Source: Patescibacteria group bacterium (GTDB lineage Bacteria; Patescibacteriota; Saccharimonadia; CAILAD01; BJGX01). From it: 15,397 nt of DNA. Numbering within the stretch: position 1 is the first letter of the stretch; each line of letters opens with the position of its first letter. The notes under the pieces were generated by a model that was not told the origin of the DNA, ran no database searches, and saw nothing but the letters and a program-made list of their open reading frames with translations. The stretch is taken from the NCBI GenBank assembly GCA_009691555.1, contig SICB01000012.1, positions 1-15,397 on the forward strand, read 5' to 3'. Shown one piece after another: positions 6,428 to 13,447 of the stretch. The translations under genes and the position numbers were made by a program.

Positions 6428-8134
6428 ATGAGCTCTTATACTGGATTTACTTTTCATAGGAAGTTTAGGGGTTTAAACAGGAAGTCTAAACTCTGGCGCG
6501 CCTGGACAATCAACTACCTAAATAGACATATCTTTGGATCCTGGCAGAAGCTTGGCAATGTACGCTGGACTCTACTGTCTTGGATATTTATTGTGACAGT
6601 TTCGCTTTGGGGAATAATCTGGCAACTTCAAGGCAGTGGGCTTTCTAGTCGTACCGAGAAGCCTGTCAGCGGAGGATTGTACCGAGAAGCAATTCTGGGA
6701 CAGGCTAAGAGTATTAACCCACTCTTTCCTGAGAGTTCAGCCAGTGCCGATGTTTCAAGCCTAGTCTTTAGTGGGCTAACCAAGGTCAATGGCCAGCGAG
6801 AAATTATACCCGACCTAGCGGAGCGCTGGGAAATTAGTAGTGACCGCAAGGTTTATACTTTTTTCCTGCGCCCGGACCTAGTTTGGCAGGATGGAGTTAG
6901 GCTGACAGCTCAGGATATAGCCTTTACGTTAGACCGTGTAAAAAACCCCGACACCAGAAGTACTTTTGCCTCTAACTGGATTGGCGTTGACTATGTAGTG
7001 ATCGACGAGAGAACTATTAAGTTTATTTTGCCTTCATCTTATGGTAATTTTTTGTCAAATACAACTCTCGGCATACTACCCAAACACAAGCTAGATGCTG
7101 TGAAACCGTCCAATATGAGATCGTCTGAGTTTAATCAAAGGCCAGTTGGTAGCGGGCCCTATAAGCTCAGCTTGCTAGAGGTAGATAGTACCGTAATAGA
7201 CCTAGAGGCAAATGAAAAATACTATATCCACGAGCCATACATACCAAAAATAAGAATCGAACTATTTCAGGAGCAAAACCAAATGGTCGATGCTCTAATT
7301 CGTCGGCAGGTCGATGCTATATCGCAAGTTTCGCCTAGCGACGCATCTACAGTAGAAAAAATCGAAGGTATTGTGAATCATCGTATGGGGCTTCCTGCCT
7401 ATGTTGGAGCTTTTTTCAACCTTAACTCTCCCGTGCTTTCTAATCTTTCCGTCAGACAGGCCTTGGCTTATTCGGTCGACAGAGATTTTATTTTCAAAGA
7501 CATCCTCAAGGGAGAGGCCGTTCAGTCATACTACCCAATTCCTGCAGGCTTTACGGGTTTTAACCCTCTGGCCTTAAAATACGATTTTAATTATTCAAAA
7601 GCCAAAGAATTATTTGATCAGACCAAACTCGCAAAACCAACTATAAGAATCGTTACTCTCGATAGCCTTGTATACAAAAATGTCGCCAACTATCTGGCAG
7701 AAAGCTGGCGCAGCCTAGGAATTAATGTTGAGGTGATTGCCGCTAATCCAGTAGAGCTCCAGCAAAATTACATTCGCAGCCGAAACTACGATGTCTTACT
7801 TTATGGTCAAAATCTTGGTATCGATTCAGACGTTTATAGCTTCTGGCACTCTAGCCAAGTTAACGACCCAGGTCTGAACGTCTCGCTTTATAAAAATACG
7901 GAGGTTGACAAATTTTTGGAGGCCGGAAGACTGGCAAAAGATTCGGCCTATAAGGCTAGTCGCTACTCGGCCTTTGTCGAGCAGTGGGCCAAGGATTTGC
8001 CTGCAGTCGTGCTTTATAGCCCATACTACAATTACCCTCAAAGCGATCTCATAAAAGGCTTTGACGCCAAGAAGATTATCGAGCCTAGCAACCGCTTTTA
8101 CAATGTTCATGACTGGTATATAAAATCTAAATAA
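6428..8134 (+). CDS. Membrane-anchored peptide ABC transporter substrate-binding protein (SBP_bac_5)
   Basis: Family 5 solute-binding protein (568 aa), the type binding oligopeptides or nickel. After a basic N-terminal stretch of about 45 residues there is one membrane helix (about 46-67, RWTLLSWIFIVTVSLWGIIW), then the extracellular bilobal domain. Its features include REAILGQAKSINPLFPESSAS (about 87-107), LVFSGLTKVNG, PDLAERWEISSDRKVYTFFL (about 123-142) and LSVRQALAYSVDRDFI (about 341-356). No lipobox is seen, so it is held by the uncleaved helix rather than by a lipid. No permease or ATPase gene follows, so it must work with unlinked transporter genes or act as a stand-alone receptor. A role in peptide scavenging from a host cell is an inference. 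Confidence 0.88.
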   Translation: MSSYTGFTFHRKFRGLNRKSKLWRAWTINYLNRHIFGSWQKLGNVRWTLLSWIFIVTVSLWGIIWQLQGSGLSSRTEKPVSGGLYREAILGQAKSINPLFPESSASADVSSLVFSGLTKVNGQREIIPDLAERWEISSDRKVYTFFLRPDLVWQDGVRLTAQDIAFTLDRVKNPDTRSTFASNWIGVDYVVIDERTIKFILPSSYGNFLSNTTLGILPKHKLDAVKPSNMRSSEFNQRPVGSGPYKLSLLEVDSTVIDLEANEKYYIHEPYIPKIRIELFQEQNQMVDALIRRQVDAISQVSPSDASTVEKIEGIVNHRMGLPAYVGAFFNLNSPVLSNLSVRQALAYSVDRDFIFKDILKGEAVQSYYPIPAGFTGFNPLALKYDFNYSKAKELFDQTKLAKPTIRIVTLDSLVYKNVANYLAESWRSLGINVEVIAANPVELQQNYIRSRNYDVLLYGQNLGIDSDVYSFWHSSQVNDPGLNVSLYKNTEVDKFLEAGRLAKDSAYKASRYSAFVEQWAKDLPAVVLYSPYYNYPQSDLIKGFDAKKIIEPSNRFYNVHDWYIKSK

Positions 8135-8149
8135 AATTGCTTATTTAGA
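8126..8149. terminator. Perfect inverted repeat spanning both convergent stop codons
   Basis: TCTAAATAA and TTATTTAGA form a perfect 9-bp stem around a 6-nt loop. The TAA of the binding-protein gene is in one arm and the TAA of the convergent Rpf-like gene is in the other. There is no U tract, so it may end transcription only weakly or protect mRNA 3' ends in both directions. Confidence 0.45.
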
Positions 8150-9001
8150 GTAGTAGAAATTGTAGCCGGTATCGTTTTGTCTATCCCAGTTGAACTCAGC
8201 CCTAAATAGATACCAGATGCTGTGGTAGGCATCGACACCAGCCCTTTGGCTTTCGTAGGTAAGCTTGTCGTTGGTTTCGATATTGTTATTGGTTCGGGTC
8301 AGGGTGGCACCTTCCGGCACACCCTCTATGGGCCTAACGCAAAATGTCGCATCTAGCGGAATTGTAACATTGAAGCGACCCTCGGCGTTAGTGGTGGCTG
8401 TCTTGCCACTGATACAAGTATCGAGCTTAATATTGGCAAGCGGCAGGTCGTTGAGGGTAACTTTTCCGCTGATTATCACGTTGTAAGATTCTGACGGCAA
8501 ACCAAAGGGGTTGGCCGGAAGTATCGGCGCCGAGGGAATACCTGCAACGGCCTGTTCAGAATTAGCCTGGGCAAAGGTGGTGCCTTTGATCCAGCAATAA
8601 TAGCTAGCATTCCAGGGCTGGGTTCCGCGCCTCGCAAAGGTATTATTAAATGCCATTTCTTGGATATCGCCTGGAGCCAAATAGGCCTGCGGGTACTGGG
8701 CAGCTAGCTCGGCCCCGACTGCGCCACGCCAAGTGCCAGAATCGTACTGGTACTTGCCAGTGTGGCCGCTAGGTCCAATTCGGTCATACCGCCCACCAGA
8801 CTCACAGTAGCCGATTTTGTCGCGCCAAAAGTCTGGGTCGGTACCAAAAACCGGTATCCCGCTGGCGGCAAATGAGCTATAAACCAAGTACAGACCGGCC
8901 ATAATAAAAATAGCCAAAAAAGAAATAATGACAGGCTTTTTTGTCATAGTGTTTTTAAATGACACGGAGCTAGTGGTTGATTTTTTTTTCGATTGTTTCA
9001 T
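8141..9001 (-). CDS. Secreted Rpf/transglycosylase-like cell-wall protein
   Basis: Protein of 286 aa. A basic tail of about 22 residues precedes one hydrophobic helix (about 24-46), acting as signal or anchor. Residues about 55-138 form a resuscitation-promoting-factor/transglycosylase-like domain: FWRDKIGYCESGGRY with the expected catalytic Glu67, GKYQYDSGTWRGAVG, a run of GDIQEMAFNNTFARRG, and PWNASYYCW, whose Cys136 could pair with Cys66. Residues about 165-230 read as a carboxypeptidase-regulatory-like beta fold (GKVTLNDLPLANIKLDT, TTNAEGRFNVTIPL). The last 50 residues are unrecognised. Such domains cleave peptidoglycan glycan strands; in an episymbiont the target could be its own wall or the host's, which is inference. 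ATG 9001 is used; Met19 is a less likely start. Confidence 0.82.
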   Translation of the reverse strand: MKQSKKKSTTSSVSFKNTMTKKPVIISFLAIFIMAGLYLVYSSFAASGIPVFGTDPDFWRDKIGYCESGGRYDRIGPSGHTGKYQYDSGTWRGAVGAELAAQYPQAYLAPGDIQEMAFNNTFARRGTQPWNASYYCWIKGTTFAQANSEQAVAGIPSAPILPANPFGLPSESYNVIISGKVTLNDLPLANIKLDTCISGKTATTNAEGRFNVTIPLDATFCVRPIEGVPEGATLTRTNNNIETNDKLTYESQRAGVDAYHSIWYLFRAEFNWDRQNDTGYNFYYSK

Positions 9002-9015
9002 TATACTTATGTATT

Positions 9016-9043
9016 ATTTTAATTGACTAACAAAATAAGTCAA
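9016..9043 (-). promoter_or_regulatory. Promoter of the Rpf-like gene, overlapping a dyad
   Basis: Minus strand TTGACT (9038-9043), 16 bp, TAAAAT (9016-9021); the start would lie about 7 nt before ATG 9001. The same TTGACT forms one arm of a 21-bp inverted repeat (9023-9043, TTGACT...AGTCAA). The other arm fills the spacer, which would suit a repressor site. Confidence 0.5.
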
Positions 9044-9071
9044 ATGGGTTTTTAATATCGCATAAAGTTGC

Positions 9072-9077
9072 TATGCT
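9072..9077 (+). promoter_or_regulatory. -10 box of the FAD oxidoreductase gene (leaderless)
   Basis: TATGCT ends 7 nt before ATG 9085. This supports 9085 as the start rather than the in-frame ATG at 9073, which lies inside the box. Confidence 0.5.
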
Positions 9078-9084
9078 ATTAGAT

Positions 9085-10722
9085 ATGGGCAACATACTTA
9101 AAGATTTAAAAGAAAAGCTCGATGGCGAGGTCGCAATCGATACCCAAACCAGAGACTACTTCTCGACCGATGGCGGTATTTTTAAGGTTACACCAAGATT
9201 GGTGATTTATCCGCGCAACGAAAAAGACGTAATCGAAACTTTGAGGTTTAATTATAATTTGCTCGATAGCAATCGAGCCCTGACAGTTACAGCCCGCGGC
9301 AAGGGAACCGACCAAGGAGGGGGCTCACTATCAGAGGGAATCAGCATTGTCTTTCCGGCTCATATGCGCAAGCTAGTTGCAATCGACAGCCAAACCGTTA
9401 CGGTGCAGCCCGGTATGATCTACTCTAACCTCGAAGATGTACTCAATAGTCACGGTCGATTTTTGCCACCCTACCCCGCCAGCATGGACTTTTGCTCTAT
9501 CGGCGGGGCCATCGCTAACAATTCGTCTGGCGAAAAAACCCTCAAGTACGGAGCAACCCGCAAATACGTCGATTCGCTAAGGGTAGTATTGTATAACGGC
9601 GATGTCATCGAGACTAGTCGTATCAACAAAAAAGAGCTTAAACAGAAAAAAAAGCTCCAAGACCTAGAAGGGCAAATATATCGCGAGCTCGACGATTTGC
9701 TTGAAAACAACAAGCAGCTTATTGAAGCGAGCAGACCCAAGACATCTAAAAACTCAGCCGGCTATGATTTGTGGGATATCAAGCGTAAGGATGGTAGCTT
9801 TGACCTCTCGCAGCTAATTGTCGGATCTCAAAGTACTCTGGGAATTATTACTGAGGCAAAGCTTATTCATATAGCCTATAATTCTAAAACCACTCTTTTG
9901 GTAGGATATTTTGATAGCATCAAAAAGCTGCAGCAGGCAGTTTTTGAGATATCTCCCTTGGCACCGAGTGCTCAGGAGCTAGTCGATGACAATGTGCTGA
10001 AGTTTGTTTTAGAAAAGCACCCCGAGATGATCAAAAACCTCCTACCCGAGCAAATGCCAAAGTTTGTTTTGCTAGTTGAGTTTGATGATATCAAGCCAAA
10101 AGTACAGGCCAAAAGTGCCGAACGAGCTAACATAATTTTACAAAAATACGCCTACCAGCAAAAAATTAGTTCAAACAAGCTCGAGCAAGATCAGCTGTGG
10201 AAGATTCGCCGCCAAGCGGCCGCGCTGATATGGACCCAACAGGGCCCCAAGAAAGCCCTACCAATTATCGAAGACGGAGTTGTGCCACTAGATAAGTTCG
10301 AAGATTTCGTAGAGAAAGCCTACATTATTTTAGACAAGTACAAGGTTAAGGATGCAATCTGGGGACACGCTGGCAACGGGCATTTGCATATTCAGCCATT
10401 CATGGACCTCGGCAATATCCGTGACCGGCACAAGGTCTACGCCCTGAGCGACGAGTTTTATAAAATGGTCTTGAGCTTAGGCGGGAGTATATCTGGCGAG
10501 CACAACGACGGCATTATGAGAGGATCTTACTTGCGCCAGATGTATGGGCCAGAAACATATGGGCTCTTCAAACAAGTCAAAAAGCTATTCGACCCAAACA
10601 ACCTACTCAACCCCAGAAGCAAACTAGGCTCAACCAAGGAGTATGGCATGGTGCACTTGCGCAAAGAGTATTCGATGAAGCACCTTTTAGAACATCTTCC
10701 GGGGCTATCGTCTTTTCATTAG
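9085..10722 (+). CDS. GlcD/Dld-type FAD-binding oxidoreductase (2-hydroxyacid dehydrogenase family)
   Basis: Flavoprotein of 545 aa from ATG 9085. The N-terminal PCMH-type FAD domain shows TARGKGTDQGGGSLSEG (about 69-85), VTVQPGMIYSNLEDVL (105-120) and the block SIGGAIANNSSGEKTLKYGA (138-157). NSAGYDLWD and LIVGSQSTLGIITEAKL follow near 225-265. The C-terminal FAD-linked oxidase domain has GHAGNGHLHIQPF (about 427-439) and GEHNDGIMRG near 470, with His residues of the metal/substrate site, and ends FDPNNLLNPRSKLG. Relatives oxidise D-lactate, glycolate or similar acids, passing electrons to quinone or a partner protein. The usual Fe-S partner (GlcF-like domain) is neither fused nor adjacent, so the acceptor and exact substrate are open. 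Confidence 0.85.
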   Translation: MGNILKDLKEKLDGEVAIDTQTRDYFSTDGGIFKVTPRLVIYPRNEKDVIETLRFNYNLLDSNRALTVTARGKGTDQGGGSLSEGISIVFPAHMRKLVAIDSQTVTVQPGMIYSNLEDVLNSHGRFLPPYPASMDFCSIGGAIANNSSGEKTLKYGATRKYVDSLRVVLYNGDVIETSRINKKELKQKKKLQDLEGQIYRELDDLLENNKQLIEASRPKTSKNSAGYDLWDIKRKDGSFDLSQLIVGSQSTLGIITEAKLIHIAYNSKTTLLVGYFDSIKKLQQAVFEISPLAPSAQELVDDNVLKFVLEKHPEMIKNLLPEQMPKFVLLVEFDDIKPKVQAKSAERANIILQKYAYQQKISSNKLEQDQLWKIRRQAAALIWTQQGPKKALPIIEDGVVPLDKFEDFVEKAYIILDKYKVKDAIWGHAGNGHLHIQPFMDLGNIRDRHKVYALSDEFYKMVLSLGGSISGEHNDGIMRGSYLRQMYGPETYGLFKQVKKLFDPNNLLNPRSKLGSTKEYGMVHLRKEYSMKHLLEHLPGLSSFH

Positions 10723-10726
10723 AGGC

Positions 10727-10755
10727 TTATCAAATAACCCAAAATCAGATATAAT
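10727..10755 (+). promoter_or_regulatory. Promoter of the tandem repeat / tRNA-Leu(GAG) transcript
   Basis: TTATCA (10727-10732), 17 bp, TATAAT (10750-10755). Transcription would start near 10762, only a few bases before the first 121-bp repeat, and could read through both repeats into the tRNA. Confidence 0.55.
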
Positions 10756-10827
10756 AACACAGCTCAATAGTTTTTTGTCTCCACCAATTCTGTGAAGGTA
10801 CTTTACAGAATTGAAAGGAGTAAATAT

Positions 10828-10935
10828 ATGCTAATTGTAGCAATTGATCTTCGATTAATTGTGAAAATAAAAATATATTTAGGACGCATAGTTTTTTGTC
10901 TCCACCAATTCTGTGAAGGTACTTTACAGAATTGA
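10828..10935 (+). CDS. Possible 35-aa leader peptide created by the tandem repeat
   Basis: ATG 10828 follows AAAGGAG with 7-nt spacing and opens a 35-codon frame (MLIVAIDLRLIVKIKIYLGR, then IVFCLHQFCEGTLQN). It ends at TGA 10933 inside the second repeat. The matching ATG in copy 2 (10949) reads into the tRNA and stops at 11048. The peptide is hydrophobic with six Leu codons, including one CTC, the codon read by the downstream tRNA. Peptide expression is unproven and the frame may be fortuitous; it is listed because the Shine-Dalgarno is unusually good for this window. Confidence 0.25.
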   Translation: MLIVAIDLRLIVKIKIYLGRIVFCLHQFCEGTLQN

Positions 10936-10994
10936 AAGGAGTAAATATATGCTAATTGTAGCAATTGATCTTCGATTAATTGTGAAAATAAAAA

Positions 10995-11000
10995 TATATT
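10995..11000 (+). promoter_or_regulatory. Candidate -10 box adjoining tRNA-Leu(GAG)
   Basis: TATATT ends 6 nt before the mature 5' base of the tRNA (11007), so initiation here would give a tRNA with essentially no 5' leader. The identical box in the first repeat (10874-10879) would start transcripts near 10886. No strong -35 is seen. Confidence 0.35.
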
Positions 11001-11006
11001 TAGGAC

Positions 11007-11097
11007 GCCGCGGTGGTGGAATTGGTAGACACGCTAGCTTGAGGGGCTAGTGCCTAATATATCAGGCGTGGAAGTTCGAGTCTTCTTCGCGGCACCA
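11007..11097 (+). tRNA. tRNA-Leu (anticodon GAG)
   Basis: A class II tRNA of 91 nt with CCA encoded. Acceptor GCCGCGG pairs with TCGCGGC (one G-U). The anticodon stem CTAGC/GCTAG encloses TTGAGGG, giving anticodon GAG, and a long variable arm follows (TGCCTAATATATCAGGCGT). The T arm is GGAAG-TTCGAGT-CTTCT. It reads CUC and CUU codons. Its 5' end overlaps the end of the 121-bp repeat by two bases. Confidence 0.96.
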
Positions 11098-11106
11098 AAT
11101 AAGAAT

Positions 11107-11142
11107 AAAAAACTCACAGTAATTATTTATTGTGAGTTTTTT
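11107..11142. terminator. Bidirectional terminator shared by tRNA-Leu(GAG) and folD
   Basis: AAAAAACTCACA / TGTGAGTTTTTT is a perfect 12-bp stem around a 12-nt loop. It gives a U6 tail on plus for the tRNA and a matching tail on minus for folD. The folD stop codon (11127-11129) lies in the loop, and its last codons are part of the stem. Confidence 0.88.
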
Positions 11143-11966
11143 GATGCCTCAACCACATTTTGAAGTAAGCAGGCCACCGTAATAGGGCCAATACCGCCAG
11201 GCACCTTAGATACCATCGAAGCGACGGGCTCAACACTAGAGTACTCGACATCGCCACCTAACTCACCGTTTTGCTCTGATGTTCCGGCATCTAGCACTAT
11301 TGACCCAGCTTTTATCATTGCGCCGGTTACCAAATTGGCCTGTCCGGCTGCAGCAACCACAACATCGGCAGATTTTATTATCTGACTGGCGTTGGTTGTA
11401 TTTATATCGATTCCGACAACATTAAGATTTTTATTTTTCAGAATTATCGATAGCGGTAGGCCGACCAATTTGCCCTGGCCAATAATGACAATCGCTTTGC
11501 CTTGCAAATCTATCTGGGAGCGCGCGATGAGTTCTAAAATGGCCCGTGGCGTAGCAGGAATGAGCTTGGCTGAGTTTGCACGAAGCAACTCTAGCGACTG
11601 ATTGCTGAGTCCATCGACATCCTTGCTAGCGGGTATGGCATTGAGCAGCTCTTGATAACCCTCCAGGCCACGAGTGGGGAGCTGAACGATAATACCATCA
11701 ACATCCTGCTTGCCCGACAGGGCAGTCATAGCCGACATGCAAGCATCTAAGCTTTGGCCAGTCCAATCTAACACTTCGCACGCTATACCAAGCTCCTTGG
11801 CCCTAGCGAGCTTCAGGCCTATGTAGGTCTTTGAAGCTAGGCTAGGGTTGTAGCTAACAATTACGAGCTTAGGGATTTTTCCGGTCAGTTTCAAACCATC
11901 TACTTCTGGCTTGATTTCGTCCAGAATGGTTTGGGCTATTTTGTTGCCATCAATTATTTTTGCCAT
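11127..11966 (-). CDS. folD: FolD bifunctional methylenetetrahydrofolate dehydrogenase/cyclohydrolase
   Basis: Cytosolic one-carbon enzyme (279 aa) interconverting 5,10-methylene-, methenyl- and 10-formyl-tetrahydrofolate. Active-site residues are in register with other FolDs: SKTYIGLKLARAKELGI (Tyr48, Lys52), IIVQLP (Gln95), KDVDG (115-119), the NADP-domain motif GQGKLVGLP (163-171, in place of the usual GRSxxVGxP) and PGGIGP (256-261). PATP at 137-140 replaces the common PCTP, a change outside the catalytic residues. The frame opens earlier, but Met at 11966 (MAKIIDGNKIA) is the start because a TACAAT -10 ends 7 nt upstream. It is divergent from the 178-aa helical protein and its 3' end sits in the tRNA terminator. 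Confidence 0.94.
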   Translation of the reverse strand: MAKIIDGNKIAQTILDEIKPEVDGLKLTGKIPKLVIVSYNPSLASKTYIGLKLARAKELGIACEVLDWTGQSLDACMSAMTALSGKQDVDGIIVQLPTRGLEGYQELLNAIPASKDVDGLSNQSLELLRANSAKLIPATPRAILELIARSQIDLQGKAIVIIGQGKLVGLPLSIILKNKNLNVVGIDINTTNASQIIKSADVVVAAAGQANLVTGAMIKAGSIVLDAGTSEQNGELGGDVEYSSVEPVASMVSKVPGGIGPITVACLLQNVVEASKNSQ

Positions 11967-11973
11967 GAATAGT

Positions 11974-11979
11974 ATTGTA
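11974..11979 (-). promoter_or_regulatory. -10 box of folD (leaderless)
   Basis: Minus strand TACAAT with 7 nt to ATG 11966. This fixes the start and predicts no 5' leader. Confidence 0.55.
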
Positions 11980-11995
11980 ACAAAATTTAGCACGA

Positions 11996-12024
11996 TTGAC
12001 ATCAGATAAACGCTATGGTATAAA
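11996..12024 (+). promoter_or_regulatory. Consensus promoter of the 178-aa helical protein
   Basis: TTGACA (11996-12001), exactly 17 bp, TATAAA (12019-12024). This is the strongest housekeeping-type promoter in the window. The start would be near 12031, giving a leader of about 31 nt. An in-frame TTG at 11996 is part of the -35 box, so it cannot be a start codon. Confidence 0.75.
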
Positions 12025-12061
12025 TTTATACACTACATCCGCAAGTTACCTACCGGGGGGA

Positions 12062-12598
12062 ATGTTGATAAAGAGTACCAGTAACAAAGAAGGTGTCTCC
12101 AGTGCCGTAAAAGATAAGATACTATTAGATATGTCCATCCAAGCCCAAAGCGGAGAAGCAAAGGCTATCTTCACAGATCTGGCCGCCTTGCTAGGAGAAG
12201 AAAAGTTCAGTATCGTCATAAAGTACATGATGAGCGAAGTAGCCTTCAAGCTCATTACCGACATCGATAGCCCGCTACTTTCTGCGTTCGATGCGACACT
12301 AGTAGCAATTTTTGAAGAAACCGAGGCCCTAAAAGCCTCATACGAGCAGGTCATGGATGAAATGAAAAAAGACCTAGCTAATTCTACCAGCCTCAATGCT
12401 GCGCTGGCTTCCAAGCTCAACAGCCTCAATAGCGCTTTGGCATCAGTTCGTAAACGACTGAAGTGTGAAGGGATCAAAAATGAGCTCACAGCTGCCCATG
12501 AGCTAGCAAAGCGTTCGTCGCTTGGTAACACCGAGCGCAGCATCGTCGAGCTGGCCGACTGTATCAAAGATTCACTAATCAGCCTGAAGGGCATCTAG
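12062..12598 (+). CDS. Helical protein of unknown function (178 aa)
   Basis: I do not recognise the family. The start is ATG 12062, the first after the promoter. A run of six G (12055-12060) lies only one base before it, too close for an ideal ribosome-binding site. The protein is soluble and charged with no signal peptide. Residues about 20-90 are predicted globular-helical (DKILLDMSIQAQSGEAKAIF, FSIVIKYMMSEVAFKLI). Residues about 85-155 look like a coiled coil (EALKASYEQVMDEMKKDL, LNAALASKLNSLNSALASV). Two Cys (about 134 and 167) are far apart. A consensus promoter and a strong terminator make it an independent, probably well expressed unit. The large opposite-strand frame over it is Ser/Leu-rich antisense noise. 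Confidence 0.75.
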   Translation: MLIKSTSNKEGVSSAVKDKILLDMSIQAQSGEAKAIFTDLAALLGEEKFSIVIKYMMSEVAFKLITDIDSPLLSAFDATLVAIFEETEALKASYEQVMDEMKKDLANSTSLNAALASKLNSLNSALASVRKRLKCEGIKNELTAAHELAKRSSLGNTERSIVELADCIKDSLISLKGI

Positions 12599-12610
12599 GC
12601 GCATCAGCCT

Positions 12611-12648
12611 AACCGACCTGGTACTTTTGTATCAAGTCGGTTTTTATT
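12611..12648 (+). terminator. Rho-independent terminator
   Basis: AACCGAC / GTCGGTT is extended inward by TGGTAC/GTATCA pairs (one G-U, one mismatch) to a TTTT loop. It is followed by TTTTTATTT. It lies 13 nt past the stop of the 178-aa gene. Confidence 0.88.
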
Positions 12649-12702
12649 TACCAGGATTGAGTAGCCCGATTGATTACGAGCTGTCCGACAGGCTTTTAAT
12701 TT

Positions 12703-13440
12703 TTACATTTCTTCTGGTCTTTGGTATGGCCAATCGCCAGGAGCATCCTTAAGCAGACCAGCAAATTGTTGTGCTGGGTCCAAAATGTATATTTTGCCAC
12801 TGGTACCGCTGACATATCTAACCCATGAGTGTGCTCCAACCCCCGGCACGCTATTGCGGTCGATAGACACATCTCCGCTGATTAGACCATTATCTTTGAG
12901 TCGTTCTAGCAAGTATCCGGCAAGTAGTGCTTGGTGCCTACAGACTCCTTTGCCTTCTAAAATGAACAGACTCAAATCTACTTTTTGATTTCGGTACTGG
13001 TTGGCGGCTTTATTTGCAAACTCATCGTCATACTTCATGGATTCTAAAACTACCTCAAAAACCTCATCGAGAATCCCATTTTTAAAGTTCGAATTGACAC
13101 CCTCTGCTTGCTGAGAATCTTGCCTAGCCCGAACTTTATCTAGGAGTTTGTTGTAGATACCATCGTAGATGTCTGCAGTTTTTTCGCGCTTGTCATTGAC
13201 CACAATTTCTTCGCGTTCGCCAGCACCCAAATATACTCCTTGATTGATTCTTTCGTCCCTACCAATTACATGACGATTCTTATAGATACCATATTTACTA
13301 GGGTTCGATGCGGAGATATCGCCAAGCACCGATTCGCCGGTCGGCTCTTCGTAGAGAGCACTATTGAGGATCTTTAGCAGCTCGGTTCGGCTCATAGTCC
13401 GGTCCCAGTTGGCTTTGTTACCTTGTGGTAACTCTGACAT
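12703..13440 (-). CDS. Transglutaminase-like cysteine protease-fold protein, cytoplasmic
   Basis: Protein of 245 aa with a transglutaminase-like core in its C-terminal half. GKGVCRHQALLAGYLLERL carries Cys167, VGAHSWVRYVSG carries His204, and KIYILDPAQQ carries Asp221: a Cys-His-Asp triad in the right order and context. The N-terminal half (1-115) is polar and unrecognised, with SKYGIYKNRHVIGRDERIN and many charged residues. There is no signal peptide or membrane helix, so it should act in the cytoplasm or leave by a non-Sec route. Family members cleave or form amide bonds; the substrate is unknown. The start at 13440 is supported by a TATAAT box 7 nt upstream. Confidence 0.75.
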   Translation of the reverse strand: MSELPQGNKANWDRTMSRTELLKILNSALYEEPTGESVLGDISASNPSKYGIYKNRHVIGRDERINQGVYLGAGEREEIVVNDKREKTADIYDGIYNKLLDKVRARQDSQQAEGVNSNFKNGILDEVFEVVLESMKYDDEFANKAANQYRNQKVDLSLFILEGKGVCRHQALLAGYLLERLKDNGLISGDVSIDRNSVPGVGAHSWVRYVSGTSGKIYILDPAQQFAGLLKDAPGDWPYQRPEEM

Positions 13441-13447
13441 TACTTAA

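Larger units (their letters stand above)
10767..11008 (+). repeat. Perfect 121-bp tandem duplication upstream of tRNA-Leu(GAG)
   Basis: Two identical copies (10767-10887 and 10888-11008) lie head to tail; the second runs 2 bp into the tRNA gene. In each copy a 13-bp stem with a GTA loop begins right after CCAC (CAATTCTGTGAAG / CTTTACAGAATTG). It is followed by an AAAGGAG ribosome-binding motif, an ATG 7 nt later, a second 9-bp stem with a TTC loop (CAATTGATC / GATTAATTG), and finally TATATT 6 nt before the copy's last two bases. Absence of any difference between copies implies a recent duplication or strong constraint. Confidence 0.95.

Noticed and set aside
10778..10790. tmRNA-like end (GTCTCCACCA) in each 121-bp repeat
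   Set aside because: No T arm or acceptor strand precedes it and no tag frame is found.
10767..11008. CRISPR array or T-box leader in the 121-bp repeats
   Set aside because: There are two abutting copies with no spacers, and no T-box antiterminator motif or downstream synthetase/amino-acid gene; the downstream gene is a tRNA.
12046..12594. 182-codon minus-strand frame opposite the 178-aa gene
   Set aside because: Its composition is Ser/Leu/Ala-rich as expected for an antisense shadow, and the plus strand has a consensus promoter and a terminator.
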